Positions 37,721 through 47,400 of a DNA stretch of 64,000 nucleotides are shown here, one piece after another; position 1 is the first letter of the stretch; each line of letters begins with the position of its first letter. This stretch comes from Planctomycetota bacterium. Its GTDB lineage: Bacteria > Planctomycetota > J058. The position numbers were made by a program, and so were the translations under genes. The stretch is from the NCBI GenBank assembly GCA_023954375.1, contig JAMLIC010000028.1:1-64000 (forward strand), read 5' to 3'. The notes beneath the pieces were generated by a model. It saw only the letters and a program-made list of their open reading frames with translations. It was not told the origin of the DNA and ran no database searches.

Positions 37721-39772
37721 TCACTTGCAGAGCGCGGAGCCGCCCCGGACCTGGCAGTCCGCCGTGTGCTCGAACGGCTGCGTGGCCATGTAGAGGACGC
37801 CGGACTGGTTGATCGCGAAGTGGCGTCGCGGGCCGGGGCCGGCCTCGACCGGCGTGGCGGTGGCCATCCACAGGAACTCCGGCGGGTCGCCGACCGTGAC
37901 CCGGAAGCGGTAGCCCTCGTGCACGCCGGAGGCGAGCGCCGGGTCGACGAGGCGGGCCGCGACCAGGTCCTCGAGGCTGCGGGCGTACTCGAGCCGGCCC
38001 CACTCGTTCTTGTCGCTCTCCCGGTAGACCGTCTGCGCCGTGGCGATCGCCTTCAGGGTCCCGATCGCCGCCACCTCCTGGCGCGCGCGGCGGCGGTCGG
38101 TCGCCGCGCCGGCGAGCGCGGTCCCGACGAGGGGGAGGGCCAGGGCGACGAGCGCCAGGCCCGCGATCAGGGCCGCGCGGCCCGCGCCGGCCGGCGTGCC
38201 CCCCGGAGGGGCGTCGTCGTCGGCGGCGCGGGACCGCCGCTCGAGCCAGGCGAGGATCGCCTCGCGCCGCAGGCTCAGGGCCACGCCGCCCGCCACGCTG
38301 GCGAAGGCCAGCCCGATCCCCAGGGCGCCCCACCCGGACGACGTCGCGGGCGCCGCCCGGCGCAGGGCCTCGAGCGGCAGGAGGAGCGCCGGGACGGCGT
38401 AGCCGCGCAGGCCGGTCAGGAGCGCCAGGCCCAGCAGCGCCACGAGCGCGCCGCGCGCGCCCCAGGCCACGTCGAGCGCGCCCGGCTCCTTCAGCAGGTA
38501 GAGGTGGGCCGGGAGCCACAGGAGGGTGCAGGCGACGAAGCGGAACGGCGCGCCGGCGGGCGAGGTCCCGTGGACGCGGTGGGTCCAGCAGAGCCCGCCC
38601 GCGGCGAGCAGGTGCACGGCGAGGCCGACGTCGCGGAGGCCGCCGCCGAGGAGGTCCAGCCGCGCGGTGAGGATCGAGGCCATGACGAGCGGGGCGAGCG
38701 TGGCGACCGGGTGGGCGTTGCGGGCCAGGCCGTAAGCGAAGAGCGCCAGGAGCGCGAGCGGCTCCGCGGGGCCGCGGCCGACGTGGGCGAGCGAGCCGGC
38801 CAGCGTGGCGCCCGCCGCGAGGAGGTCGATGGCGACGAGGAGGCCGAGGAGGTGCGCGAACGCGCCTCGGCGGGCGAACGTGAGCCCGTGGACCGAGGCG
38901 GCCCCGACCAGGCCGACCTGCCAGGCCGTCAGCCCGAGGGTCGGCTCGGCGCCGGCCTCCAGGCCCGCGAGGCCGCAGAACAGCGCGCCGAGCGCCGGCA
39001 GGAGGAGCGGCGTGAGGTGGTCGCGCGCTCCGGGCCAGGCGAGGCGGGGCAGGACGGGGCCGAGCGCGACCAGGACCGGGCCGGCGATGAGGAGCGGGCT
39101 CCCGTCGTGGCTCCACGCCGTGCCCAGCGCGTGCCACGTGGCCACGCCGAGCACGACGGGCGCGAGCGCGCGCAGGGGCTGCGCGTCGGGCGCGTCCGGC
39201 TCGTGCGCCAGCCCCCAGAGGAGCACGAGCGCGCCGAGGGCGACGCCGCTGGCGAGGGTCAGGTCGGCGGGGGCGAAGCCGTGGTGGGCGAGGAGGCTCA
39301 TCGCGAGCGGTCCGGCGCCGACGACGAGCGGCCCGCCGAGGAGCGCCGCCCAGGCCAGCGGGCGGAAGCTCGCGCCGACCAGGCGGCTGGCGACGACCGC
39401 CTTGGCGCTCACCAGGGCGAGCAGGCCCGCGACCGTCAGGAGGTGACCCGGCCAGGTGCTCGTCTGCTCGGCCATGAGGGCGTTCGTGCAGGAGATGTCC
39501 ATGAGGAACGGCGCGAGCACCAGCACGACGATGTTCCGCACGTCGCGCGCGAGGCCGCGGCGGGCGAGGACCCAGGCCGCGCCGAGGAGCAGGAGCTCGT
39601 AGCCCTGCACGGCGCCGAAGAGCTGCAGGACGAGCAGGCGGTCGCGGCCGCCGTCGGCGAGCGGCGGGTTGACGAGCCAGGCGCCGCCGAGCAGGAGCAG
39701 CGCGCTGAACAGGAACAGCGGGTTGTAGGTGACGAAGTTCCGGATCGCCGCCCGGGCGAGCGCGCTGGACAT
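37721..39772 (-). CDS. Polytopic membrane protein with pilin-like C-terminal domain
   Basis: 683 residues. About 14 hydrophobic segments fill residues 1-545 (first FLFSALLLLGGAWLV), with no family recognised. The last segment (ALIAGLALVALALPLVGTAL) is followed by RRRARQEVAAIGTLKAIATA and a short domain QTVYRESDKNEWGRLEYARS to CQVRGGSALC. That arrangement (hydrophobic helix, a start-of-chain helix with TLKAIATAQ, then a small beta domain with a C-terminal Cys pair) is like a type II pseudopilin or its DUF-type relatives, here fused to a large membrane protein. ATG 39772 has GGAGGG ahead. Function unknown. Confidence 0.7.
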   Translation of the reverse strand: MSSALARAAIRNFVTYNPLFLFSALLLLGGAWLVNPPLADGGRDRLLVLQLFGAVQGYELLLLGAAWVLARRGLARDVRNIVVLVLAPFLMDISCTNALMAEQTSTWPGHLLTVAGLLALVSAKAVVASRLVGASFRPLAWAALLGGPLVVGAGPLAMSLLAHHGFAPADLTLASGVALGALVLLWGLAHEPDAPDAQPLRALAPVVLGVATWHALGTAWSHDGSPLLIAGPVLVALGPVLPRLAWPGARDHLTPLLLPALGALFCGLAGLEAGAEPTLGLTAWQVGLVGAASVHGLTFARRGAFAHLLGLLVAIDLLAAGATLAGSLAHVGRGPAEPLALLALFAYGLARNAHPVATLAPLVMASILTARLDLLGGGLRDVGLAVHLLAAGGLCWTHRVHGTSPAGAPFRFVACTLLWLPAHLYLLKEPGALDVAWGARGALVALLGLALLTGLRGYAVPALLLPLEALRRAAPATSSGWGALGIGLAFASVAGGVALSLRREAILAWLERRSRAADDDAPPGGTPAGAGRAALIAGLALVALALPLVGTALAGAATDRRRARQEVAAIGTLKAIATAQTVYRESDKNEWGRLEYARSLEDLVAARLVDPALASGVHEGYRFRVTVGDPPEFLWMATATPVEAGPGPRRHFAINQSGVLYMATQPFEHTADCQVRGGSALCK

Positions 39773-39912
39773 GGGGGCCTCCCTCCGTGGGTCGCGCGGC
39801 CGCTCGTGCAAAGGCGGGGCCGCCTGGCCGCGCGTTTGCCTTCGCCCTGACCGCGCTCGCCGGATTCGCTGGACGCTCTCGAGGGGCCCACGCGTGCGAG
39901 CGCGGGGGGGAC

Positions 39913-39934
39913 CGCGGGGGCGCGAGCCCCCGCG
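39913..39934 (+). promoter_or_regulatory. 9-bp hairpin with GCGA tetraloop in leader
   Basis: CGCGGGGGC and GCCCCCGCG form a perfect 9-bp stem closed by GCGA, a GNRA-type loop, ending 8 bases before the GGAGGAGG of the zinc-finger gene. In RNA it would be very stable and could govern access to that ribosome-binding site. Confidence 0.4.
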
Positions 39935-39956
39935 AACCATGCGGAGGAGGATCACC

Positions 39957-40352
39957 ATGGACCTGGACGGGGCGTTCGTCACCGGCGCCTGCGTGGCGCT
40001 GACCCTGCTGCTGGCCGGGTGGGAGCTCAAGTCGACGCTCGACGCGGCCGCGCCGCGGCCTCGGGCGCGGCCGTCGCCCGACTGGCGCTGCCCCTTCTGC
40101 CACGAGGCGTTCGAGGCGGCGCCGGGCGAGCGCGTGCGCTGCCGGGCCTGCGGCACGCGGCACCACGCGACCTGCTGGCTGGAGCACCGCGGCTGCAGCG
40201 TCCACGGCTGCGGGACGGTCGATCCCGCGGGGCGCGAGGCCGCTCCATGGGTCGAGCCCGCGCCGGAGCCGGCCCCGGTCGCCCAGCCTGCGGCCCCCGA
40301 CGAAGCGCCGGTCGCCGTGCCCGCGGCGGTCGCGGCCGCCCCGGCCGGGTAA
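39957..40352 (+). CDS. Small membrane protein with RING-like zinc finger
   Basis: 131 residues. One N-terminal membrane segment (GAFVTGACVALTLLLAGWEL), then a compact Cys/His module: CPFCHEAF, VRCRACGTRHHATCW and GCSVHGC, eight or more ligands spaced as in prokaryotic RING/treble-clef proteins. The Pro/Ala-rich tail is likely disordered. ATG 39957 has GGAGGAGG at 7 bases. The histidine-kinase gene follows 23 bases after the stop, so co-transcription is likely. A role as adaptor in that pathway is inference. Confidence 0.7.
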   Translation: MDLDGAFVTGACVALTLLLAGWELKSTLDAAAPRPRARPSPDWRCPFCHEAFEAAPGERVRCRACGTRHHATCWLEHRGCSVHGCGTVDPAGREAAPWVEPAPEPAPVAQPAAPDEAPVAVPAAVAAAPAG

Positions 40353-40375
40353 TCTCTTACCCAACGGGGGGCCCC

Positions 40376-42061
40376 GTGCTCGACCTCGTCCCGCCGGCCG
40401 CGATGGCGGTCCTGAACGGCTGCGTCGGCGTCCACCTGCTGCGGCGCGGCGGGCCCCCGCTGCCGCATCCGACGAGCGTCGCGCTGTGCGTGGCCGCGCC
40501 CGTGGTCTACGGCCTGGGCGCCCTCCTGTTCCTGCTGATGACCGCCGCCGCCGGTCGCGGCGCCGACCCGGTCCTGCAGACGCCGGGGACCGCGATCGCC
40601 GCCCTGGGGACGTTCTCGGTGCCGCTGGCGCTCGCCTTCACCGTCGTCGCGCCGCCGCGCCCCCGGGCGCTGCTCGTGCTCATGGCGGCCCTCGCCTGGC
40701 TCGCGGTGTGGGTGCCGGCCGTCCGGCCCCCCGGCTGGGACCAGCGGGCCTCCGAGCTGACGCTGGCCGTCTACGTGGCCGCGGCGGCGGCCCTCTCCCT
40801 GGGGGCCCTCGTCGCGGGGCGCGGGGGCGGGCTCGAGCGCCGCCTGCACGTGGTCGCCCTGCCGCTGTTCGCCGTCGGCGTGGCCTGGCTGCTGCTCAAG
40901 AGCCCCGACACGCGGCAGCCGGTGTTCTCCACGTCGGTGCTGGTGGGCGGTGAGCTGATGCTGCTCGTGCTCGTGGCCGATCACCTGAAGGACGACGCGC
41001 CCTCGACCCCGCGGACGCTCGCCTTCCAGGTGCTGCTCCTGGCGCTCGGGGCGCTCCTCCTCCTGCTCGTGGCGATCAACCTGCGGCTGTTCCCCCGCGC
41101 GCCGGCGCCGGTCGCCGTGGCCGTCGTCGTCGCCACGGGCCTGGCGCTCGCCTACGGCGCCCTGCGCCCGGCGTTCGACCTGTGGCTGCGCGCCGCGCTC
41201 TACCCCGAGGCCCAGCGCGCGGCCGAGCGGATCGCGGCGCTCCAGGCCGAGCTCGAGGCCACCCGGGCGCGCCTGCGGGCGACGGAGCACCTGAGCCTCG
41301 TGGGGCAGCTCGCGGCCGAGGTGGCCCACGAGATCAAGAACCCGCTCGGGCCGATCAAGGGCTACGCGCGGATCATCGAGCGGGACCTGGAGGCGCGCGG
41401 CGCCATGTCGGACGTGGCCGCGCGGGGGATCGCCGTGATCCGCGAGGAGGTCGAGGCGATCGACGCGCGGGCGCGCCGGCTGCTCGAGGCCGCCCGCCCG
41501 CCGCGGCTGACGCTCGAGGCGGTCGACCTCGGCGCGGCCGTCGACGACGTGCTCGACCTCCTGCGGGGCGACGCCCCGCCGGGCGTGCACCTCGCCTGGC
41601 GCGAGCGCCCGGCGCCCGCGCCGGCCGAGGTCGACCGGCTGCTCCTGCGGAGCGCGCTCTGCAACGTGGTAAGCAACGCGGTCGAGGCGCTGGGGGGCCG
41701 GCCCGGGACGATCCTCGTCGCGCTGGAGCCGCCGGCGGGCCCGGGGGACGAAGGGTCCTACACGCTGACGGTCGACGACGACGGCCCCGGCCTGCCGCCC
41801 GACGTCGAGCCCGAGGAGCTCTTCCGCCCCTTCGCGAGCCACAAGCAGGGGGGCACCGGCCTCGGGCTCGTGATCGCGCGCGGCGGGGCGCGGGCGCTGG
41901 GCGGCGGCGCGGCGCGCGCCGGCGCGCCCGGGCCGGGCGCGCGCCGCCCTGCGCGTGCCGGCGCGCGCGCGGCCGACGCCGGACCGGGGGCCACGGCGTC
42001 GGCGGTGCGGGCCACGGTCGCGGAGGTCGGGGCGGAGGTCGGCGCGGGGGGTGAGGCGTGA
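40376..42061 (+). CDS. Membrane histidine kinase
   Basis: 561 residues. Seven or eight N-terminal membrane segments (to about 285), a coiled linker, HisKA with phospho-acceptor His318 (VAHEIKNPLGPIKGYAR), and an ATPase domain with NVVSNAVEAL, DDDGPGLPP and GTGLGLVIARG. The final strand is unclear: the expected closing sequence (ALRVPARARPTP) lies in a neighbouring frame around 41925-41985, after which sense returns to the annotated frame (TVAEVGAEVGAGGEA), so a pair of compensating indels is suspected. GTG 40376 has GGGGGG ahead. The stop overlaps the start of the NtrC-type regulator (GTGA), its evident partner. Confidence 0.83.
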   Translation: MLDLVPPAAMAVLNGCVGVHLLRRGGPPLPHPTSVALCVAAPVVYGLGALLFLLMTAAAGRGADPVLQTPGTAIAALGTFSVPLALAFTVVAPPRPRALLVLMAALAWLAVWVPAVRPPGWDQRASELTLAVYVAAAAALSLGALVAGRGGGLERRLHVVALPLFAVGVAWLLLKSPDTRQPVFSTSVLVGGELMLLVLVADHLKDDAPSTPRTLAFQVLLLALGALLLLLVAINLRLFPRAPAPVAVAVVVATGLALAYGALRPAFDLWLRAALYPEAQRAAERIAALQAELEATRARLRATEHLSLVGQLAAEVAHEIKNPLGPIKGYARIIERDLEARGAMSDVAARGIAVIREEVEAIDARARRLLEAARPPRLTLEAVDLGAAVDDVLDLLRGDAPPGVHLAWRERPAPAPAEVDRLLLRSALCNVVSNAVEALGGRPGTILVALEPPAGPGDEGSYTLTVDDDGPGLPPDVEPEELFRPFASHKQGGTGLGLVIARGGARALGGGAARAGAPGPGARRPARAGARAADAGPGATASAVRATVAEVGAEVGAGGEA

Positions 42062-43503
42062 GCGGCCTGCGCATGCTGCACGTGGAGGACGAGCGCAACA
42101 CGCGGCTCATGGTGAAGGACCTGCTCGGCGGCGCGGCGCAGCCCGTGGCGCTCGTGCAGGTCGGCTCGGCGGAGGAGGGGCTGGCGACGCTCGAGCGCGA
42201 GGCGTTCGACCTGACGCTCCTCGACTGGACGCTCCCGGGCCTCGACGGCGGCCGCTTCCTCGAGGCGGTGCGCGACCACGGCCGCGCCGGCCGCGTGGTC
42301 GTGCTCACGGCGGTCGGCACGCTCGAGCGCGCGCGCGAGGCCATGCGCGCCGGCGCCTATGACTTCATGGTCAAGCCCGTCGACCCCGACGCCCTGCTCG
42401 ACCTCGTCGACAAGGCGGCCAGGAGCGTGGCCCTCCTCGACCAGGCGGGCCGCGCCGGCCCGGCCGTGGCGCAGGCGCCGCCGGGGGTCGTCGGCCGGCG
42501 GCTGGCCGCGCCGGCGGGCGAGGCGATCATCGGCCACAGCCAGGAGGTGCGCGACCTGCGCGCGCGCCTCGAGCTCGTCGCGACCTCCGACGCCTCGGTG
42601 CTCATCGTCGGCGAGAGCGGCACCGGCAAGGAGCTCGTCGCGCGCGCCCTGCACGAGGCCAGCGGCCGGCACCGGGGGCGGCTCGTCGTCGTCAACTGCG
42701 CGGCCGTGCCGGACACGCTCTTCGAGGCCGAGCTGTTCGGGCATCGCAAGGGCGCCTTCACCGGCGCCAGCGCCGACCGGCCGGGGCTCGTCGAGCTCGC
42801 GCACCAGGGGACGCTGTTCCTCGACGAGGTGGGCGAGCTCGCGCCCGTCTCGCAGGCGAAGCTCCTGCGCGTCCTGCAGGAGCGGCGCGTGCGCCGCGTC
42901 GGCGACACGAAGGACCAGCCGGTCGACCTGCGCGTGATCGCGGCCACCAACCGCGACCTCGAGCAGGAGGTCGACCGCGGCGCCTTCCGCCAGGACCTGC
43001 TCTACCGCCTCGACGTCGTGCGCATCGAGGTCCCGCCCCTGCGCGAGCGCAAGGCCGACCTCCCCGAGCTCCTCGACCACTTCCTGCGCCTGCACGCCGC
43101 CGCCTACGAGCGGCCGGCGCCCGCGATCGACGACGCGACGCTGCGGGAGCTCCTCGCCCTCGACTGGCCGGGGAACATCCGCGAGCTCGAGAACGCCGCC
43201 AAGCGCCTCGTCCTCCTGGGCCCCGTCGCCGGCCTGGCGGAGCTGCGCCGCCGCCGCGGGCACGCGTCGTCGGGCGCGGTGCCGGCCGTGACGGCGCCGC
43301 GGTCGGCGGGGCCGGCGAGCGGCGCCGCAGTGCGCCCGCTCGACGAGGTCGTGCGCGAGGCCACGCGGGGCGCGATCGTCGCGGCGCTCGCCGCCGCCGG
43401 CGGCTCGCGCACGAACGCGGCGCAGCTGCTGGGGGTGAGCCGGAAGACGCTGTTCAACAAGATGCGCGAGCTGGGGGTCCAGGAGGAGACCTCCTGGTCG
43501 TGA
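42058..43503 (+). CDS. Sigma-54-dependent response regulator, NtrC family
   Basis: 481 residues. Receiver domain with phospho-acceptor Asp56 (LTLLDWTLPG), AAA+ domain with Walker A GESGTGKE at 185-192, the sigma-54-contacting GAFTGA loop at 232-237 intact, Walker B LFLDEVGEL and the arginine-finger region FRQDLLYRL, then a Fis-type HTH at the C-terminus (TNAAQLLGVSRKTLFNKMRE). It activates promoters of the -24/-12 type in response to the preceding kinase. The targets are not evident; no clear GG-N10-GC site was searched out in the window. Confidence 0.93.
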   Translation: MSGLRMLHVEDERNTRLMVKDLLGGAAQPVALVQVGSAEEGLATLEREAFDLTLLDWTLPGLDGGRFLEAVRDHGRAGRVVVLTAVGTLERAREAMRAGAYDFMVKPVDPDALLDLVDKAARSVALLDQAGRAGPAVAQAPPGVVGRRLAAPAGEAIIGHSQEVRDLRARLELVATSDASVLIVGESGTGKELVARALHEASGRHRGRLVVVNCAAVPDTLFEAELFGHRKGAFTGASADRPGLVELAHQGTLFLDEVGELAPVSQAKLLRVLQERRVRRVGDTKDQPVDLRVIAATNRDLEQEVDRGAFRQDLLYRLDVVRIEVPPLRERKADLPELLDHFLRLHAAAYERPAPAIDDATLRELLALDWPGNIRELENAAKRLVLLGPVAGLAELRRRRGHASSGAVPAVTAPRSAGPASGAAVRPLDEVVREATRGAIVAALAAAGGSRTNAAQLLGVSRKTLFNKMRELGVQEETSWS

Positions 43504-43515
43504 GCTCGACCGCCC

Positions 43516-44247
43516 TCACACGGGCGGCCGCCCCACCAGCGCGTCGCGATCCCCACGGCCGAGCCCCTCGAACGCCTCGAGGTAGGTCGCCTCGAGCGGC
43601 AGGTCGACGCGGGCGTCGCCGAGCAGGAACAGCGGCGCCGCGGGGAGCGGCTGCCCCTCGTGCAGCGCGGCGTGGTAGATGCGGACGGCGAGCGGGTCGG
43701 AGCGGCGTTCGAAGCTCGTCACCGCTTGGCCGCCGGGTCCGACCTTGCCGCTGGTGTCGCCCAGGTCGCGCGCCACCTCGGCGGCGAAGCCCGGGGCGAC
43801 GCCGGTCGCGGGGAGCACGTCGATCACCAGCAGGTGCAGCCCGGCCCCCAGGCACTCGAGGAGCTTGCCGCGGAAGAACTGCGCGCGCTGCTGGCTGTCC
43901 TTGTTGCCCGGGGAGACCACCTCGACCACGGCGACGCGACGCTCGTCGCGGGCTGAGAACACAGCCACCCTGCGCTCGCGCCAGGTCTCGAAGCGCGGCG
44001 GCGCGAGCACGACCGTGGGCACCGGGGCCGCGCCCGGAGCCCCCCCCCGCGCGGGCTCACCGCCGCCGGACGCGGTCTCCAGCGTGAGCACGTCCGATTG
44101 GAACGGGCCGAGATACTCCTCCGCGCGCGCCTGGTAACCGGCGGGGAGGAGGCCGCCGTTCAGGGCGCGCGTGATGGTCCACAGCCAGCCGACGTGAAAC
44201 GAGTGGAACACGTTGGCGGAGACCCGGGTCCAGTCGTGCAGCGGCAT
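43516..44247 (-). CDS. DUF4058 family protein
   Basis: 243 residues. PLHDWTRVSANVFHSFHVGW, then ALNGGLLPAGYQARAEEY at the N-terminus is the DUF4058 signature; VAVVEVVSPGNKDSQQRAQ and FRGKLLECLGAGLHLLVIDV resemble the nuclease-like core (E-x-VSPxNK) of Uma2/PD-(D/E)XK-related proteins. ATG 44247 has GGGAGGA ahead; a minus-strand TACAGT at 44277-44282 may be the -10. Function unknown; the family is common in Planctomycetota, Cyanobacteria and Myxococcota. Confidence 0.87.
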   Translation of the reverse strand: MPLHDWTRVSANVFHSFHVGWLWTITRALNGGLLPAGYQARAEEYLGPFQSDVLTLETASGGGEPARGGAPGAAPVPTVVLAPPRFETWRERRVAVFSARDERRVAVVEVVSPGNKDSQQRAQFFRGKLLECLGAGLHLLVIDVLPATGVAPGFAAEVARDLGDTSGKVGPGGQAVTSFERRSDPLAVRIYHAALHEGQPLPAAPLFLLGDARVDLPLEATYLEAFEGLGRGDRDALVGRPPV

Positions 44248-44474
44248 GGAGTCCTCCCCGCGCCTTCGCCGCTTTGACTGTAGCACCCACCCGCACGAGG
44301 CGGCGCGGCGGCCCGGGCGTGAAGCGGGTGTGCGTCGGGCGCTCGCCGGCCCGACGCGGACGGGCGAGGCTCGCTCTGCCTCGACCGGGCGACTACGCTG
44401 CTGACCGGCAGCGCGCGCGGGGGGCGTCCGGGGGCGGGTTCACCGCTCGACGGACGGCGCGCGCGGTCAGGGGG

Positions 44475-47400
44475 ATGGTCGTGGAGCCACGCGTCGTCGA
44501 GGTCGAGGTCGAGCAGCCGCCGCGGAGCGTGAGCGTCGTCGCCGAGACGCGCCGGACGCTGATCAAGCTTCGCCGTCCGGTGCGGCCCGTGCACGTGTAC
44601 GAGGTCGAGGCGACGGCGGCGACCTACCTCGACGGCGGGCTGCTCCCGCAGCCGGCGGAGGCGCTCGGCGCCCTGGCCGCGGCGCTGGACCACGCCGCCG
44701 CCCGGCCGGACGACGTCGTGGTGGTGATCGGGCACGGCGCCCGGGCGCAGGCGCGGGCGCAGGTCGTGGCCGCGCTGCTCGCGGGCGACGCGGACGCCTT
44801 CGCGGCGGCCCTCGCGGGGCAGGCGGGGGTCAAGGAGTGGCAGGCGCTGCTCGCCTGGGCGGCCCGCGCGATCGGGATCGCCTGCGACCCGCAGGGGGTC
44901 GACGGGGTCGTGGGCAAGAACACCCGCGCGGCGCTGAGCGGGTTCCGCAAGGCGGCGGGCGTCGCCGGCGGCGACCCCGACGCCCCGCAGGACGCGGACT
45001 GGCGCGCCCTGCTCGCCTGCTACCAGGAGGGCCTCGCCGGGCTCGTCGGCGCGACGGCGAGCGACGTGGCGGCGCGCGGCCAGCGGCTCACGTTCCTCGA
45101 GGCGCGCGCCGTCGGCTGCGGCGGGAGCTGGCCCGCCGCGGCGGTGCAGCTCCAGGACCACACGACGATGGCCGACGAGCGCGTCGACGTCCTCTTCTTC
45201 CGCCCGGCCGACGCGCCGCGCCTGGGCTGCCACGCCGGCGGCGAGGCCTGCGACGCGGGCGCGTGCGACGTCTACGCGAAGGGCCGCTACCGCTGCGTGG
45301 TGTGCGGCCCCGACCCGCGGCCGGGCTGGACGTGCCGGGAGCTCGGCGGCATCCACTTCGAGTTCGACCGCTCCTTCGTGCGCCCCGACGCCTTCCCCAC
45401 GCTGGGCGAGGTCAAGGCGCTCCTCGACGAGCAGGCGGACCGCGAGGTCATGCTCTACGGGCACACCGACACGGTCGGCGACGAGGCCTACAACAAGAAG
45501 CTCAGCGAGCGCCGCGCGCGCGCCGCGGCGGCCGTGCTCACGCACGACGTGGCCGCCTGGGAGCAGCTCTGGGCCGACGAGGGCTGGGGCGACGCCGTCA
45601 GCAAGCAGATGGTCACGACCGTCGGCGGGGAGCGCCCCTCGCGCAAGGCGCTCATCCAGGCGTACATGCAGGCGGCCGTGCCCGAGGCCGTCCCGGCCGC
45701 GCGCCTGCGCGACTTCGGCGGGGGCAAGCGCTACATGGGGTGCAGCGAGCTCAACCCCGTGGGCGACGGCGCGGACGAGCGCTCCCGCCGCGTCGTCGCC
45801 ATGGTCTACGACCGCGCGCGCGCCCCCCGCGCCCTCCCCTGCAAGGTGGGCGACCTCGCGCCCTGCCGGGCCAGCGTGCGCCCGCTGCCGGCGAATCACG
45901 CGACCGCGGAGACGGCCACGTTCACGTGCGCGGTCTACCGGCGCCTCGCCGCGCAGTGCGCGTGCAAGCAGGGGCCGGCGCCGCTGCCCGGCCCCCTGAA
46001 GATCGAGTCGTTCCTCGGCCGCCCCGCCGCGGGCGGCGACCTGGCCGCGCACGTGACCGTGGGCGCCGAGGAGCAGGTCGTCCTCGCCTGGCGCGTCACC
46101 GGCGCGACCGAGGTGACCCTCGTCAAGCGCGACGGCGCCCAGCGGGTCGTGGTGGCCACCGGCCTGGCCGGCGAGGGGGAGCGCGAGGTCGCCATCGGCG
46201 CCGAAGGGACGACCTTCACCCTCGAGGCCGCCGCGGGCGCGGCGCTCGAGCTCGCGGACGTGGTGGTCGAGGTGCAGGCGCTCACCGCGCGGCTGGCGGT
46301 GCGCTGGCACGGGACGAACTTCCCCGCCCGCGAGGACGCGGACGAGCCGCTCGAGATCTTGGAGGGGGCCGAGCTGGAGGTGGCCTGGCGCGTGGAGGGC
46401 GACCCGGACCGGGTGGTCGTCCTCTGGAAGCAGGGCGGCCCCTGGACGCCGCTCTTCGACCCCGCGCCGGCGCAGCGGATCTTCGTCGAGAAGGTCACGA
46501 CGGCCGGCGAGCGGCAGTACTGCCTCGAGGCCTACAAGGGCGCGCAGAAGCGCACGCTCGTGATCACCGTGAACGTGCTGGCCCGGCGCGTGCGGCCGCG
46601 GATCGCGCGCTTCGAGGCGCAGCCGCAGGACGACCACGTGGGCTTCCGCTGGTCGATCGTCGGCGAGTACACGGAGGCCGTCCTCCTGCCGCTCGGCTCG
46701 AAGCACCAGACCGGCGCCGAGGGCCAGGCGCGGGCGCCCTGGCCGGCGGAGCCGCGGAGCAACTTCACGCTCGAGGTGTGGGACCAGGGCGGCATCGCCG
46801 ACAGCGCCCTCCAGACCGTCGAGCGCCCGGCTCCGCCCCCGGCGCCGCCCGTCACGGGGGAGCTCCTCGTGCGCCGGCTCGGGGACGAGAAGCCGCCGGC
46901 CGCCAAGGTCACGGGGATCGAGAAGGGGCAGAAGGTCGAGCTCTTCTTCCGCGCCGACGGCCCCTGGCGCGCGCTGAGCATCTCGCCGGGCGTGGGCGAG
47001 GTCCGCCGCGCCCCGAGCCACCAGCCGTTCGGCTGGGTCACGGTCGACCCGTGGGACGACCGCACGCTCCCCGACGGCAAGGACGCCTACACGCTCCTGG
47101 CGGACGGCAAGCCGATCGGCCGCGCCGTCGTGGAGGGGGCCGGGGCGCGGTTCATCGTGCCGTTCGAGTTCTCGGACGAGTGGGAGTCGAGCAAGTTCAA
47201 GCTGTTCAAGTACGTCACGGCGAAGGTCAAGGCGGGCGGCGGGATCAAGGGCAAGGCGGTCGTGCTCGGGACCAAGGGGGAGACGTCGGCCACGGTGAAG
47301 GCCAAGTTCGGCGCGAAGAACGAGATCGCCGTCGAGCTCTCCAGGGCCGTGGGGCTCCCGCGGGGGACGCCCAGGTGGGTCGTCGACCACGTGAAGAAGG

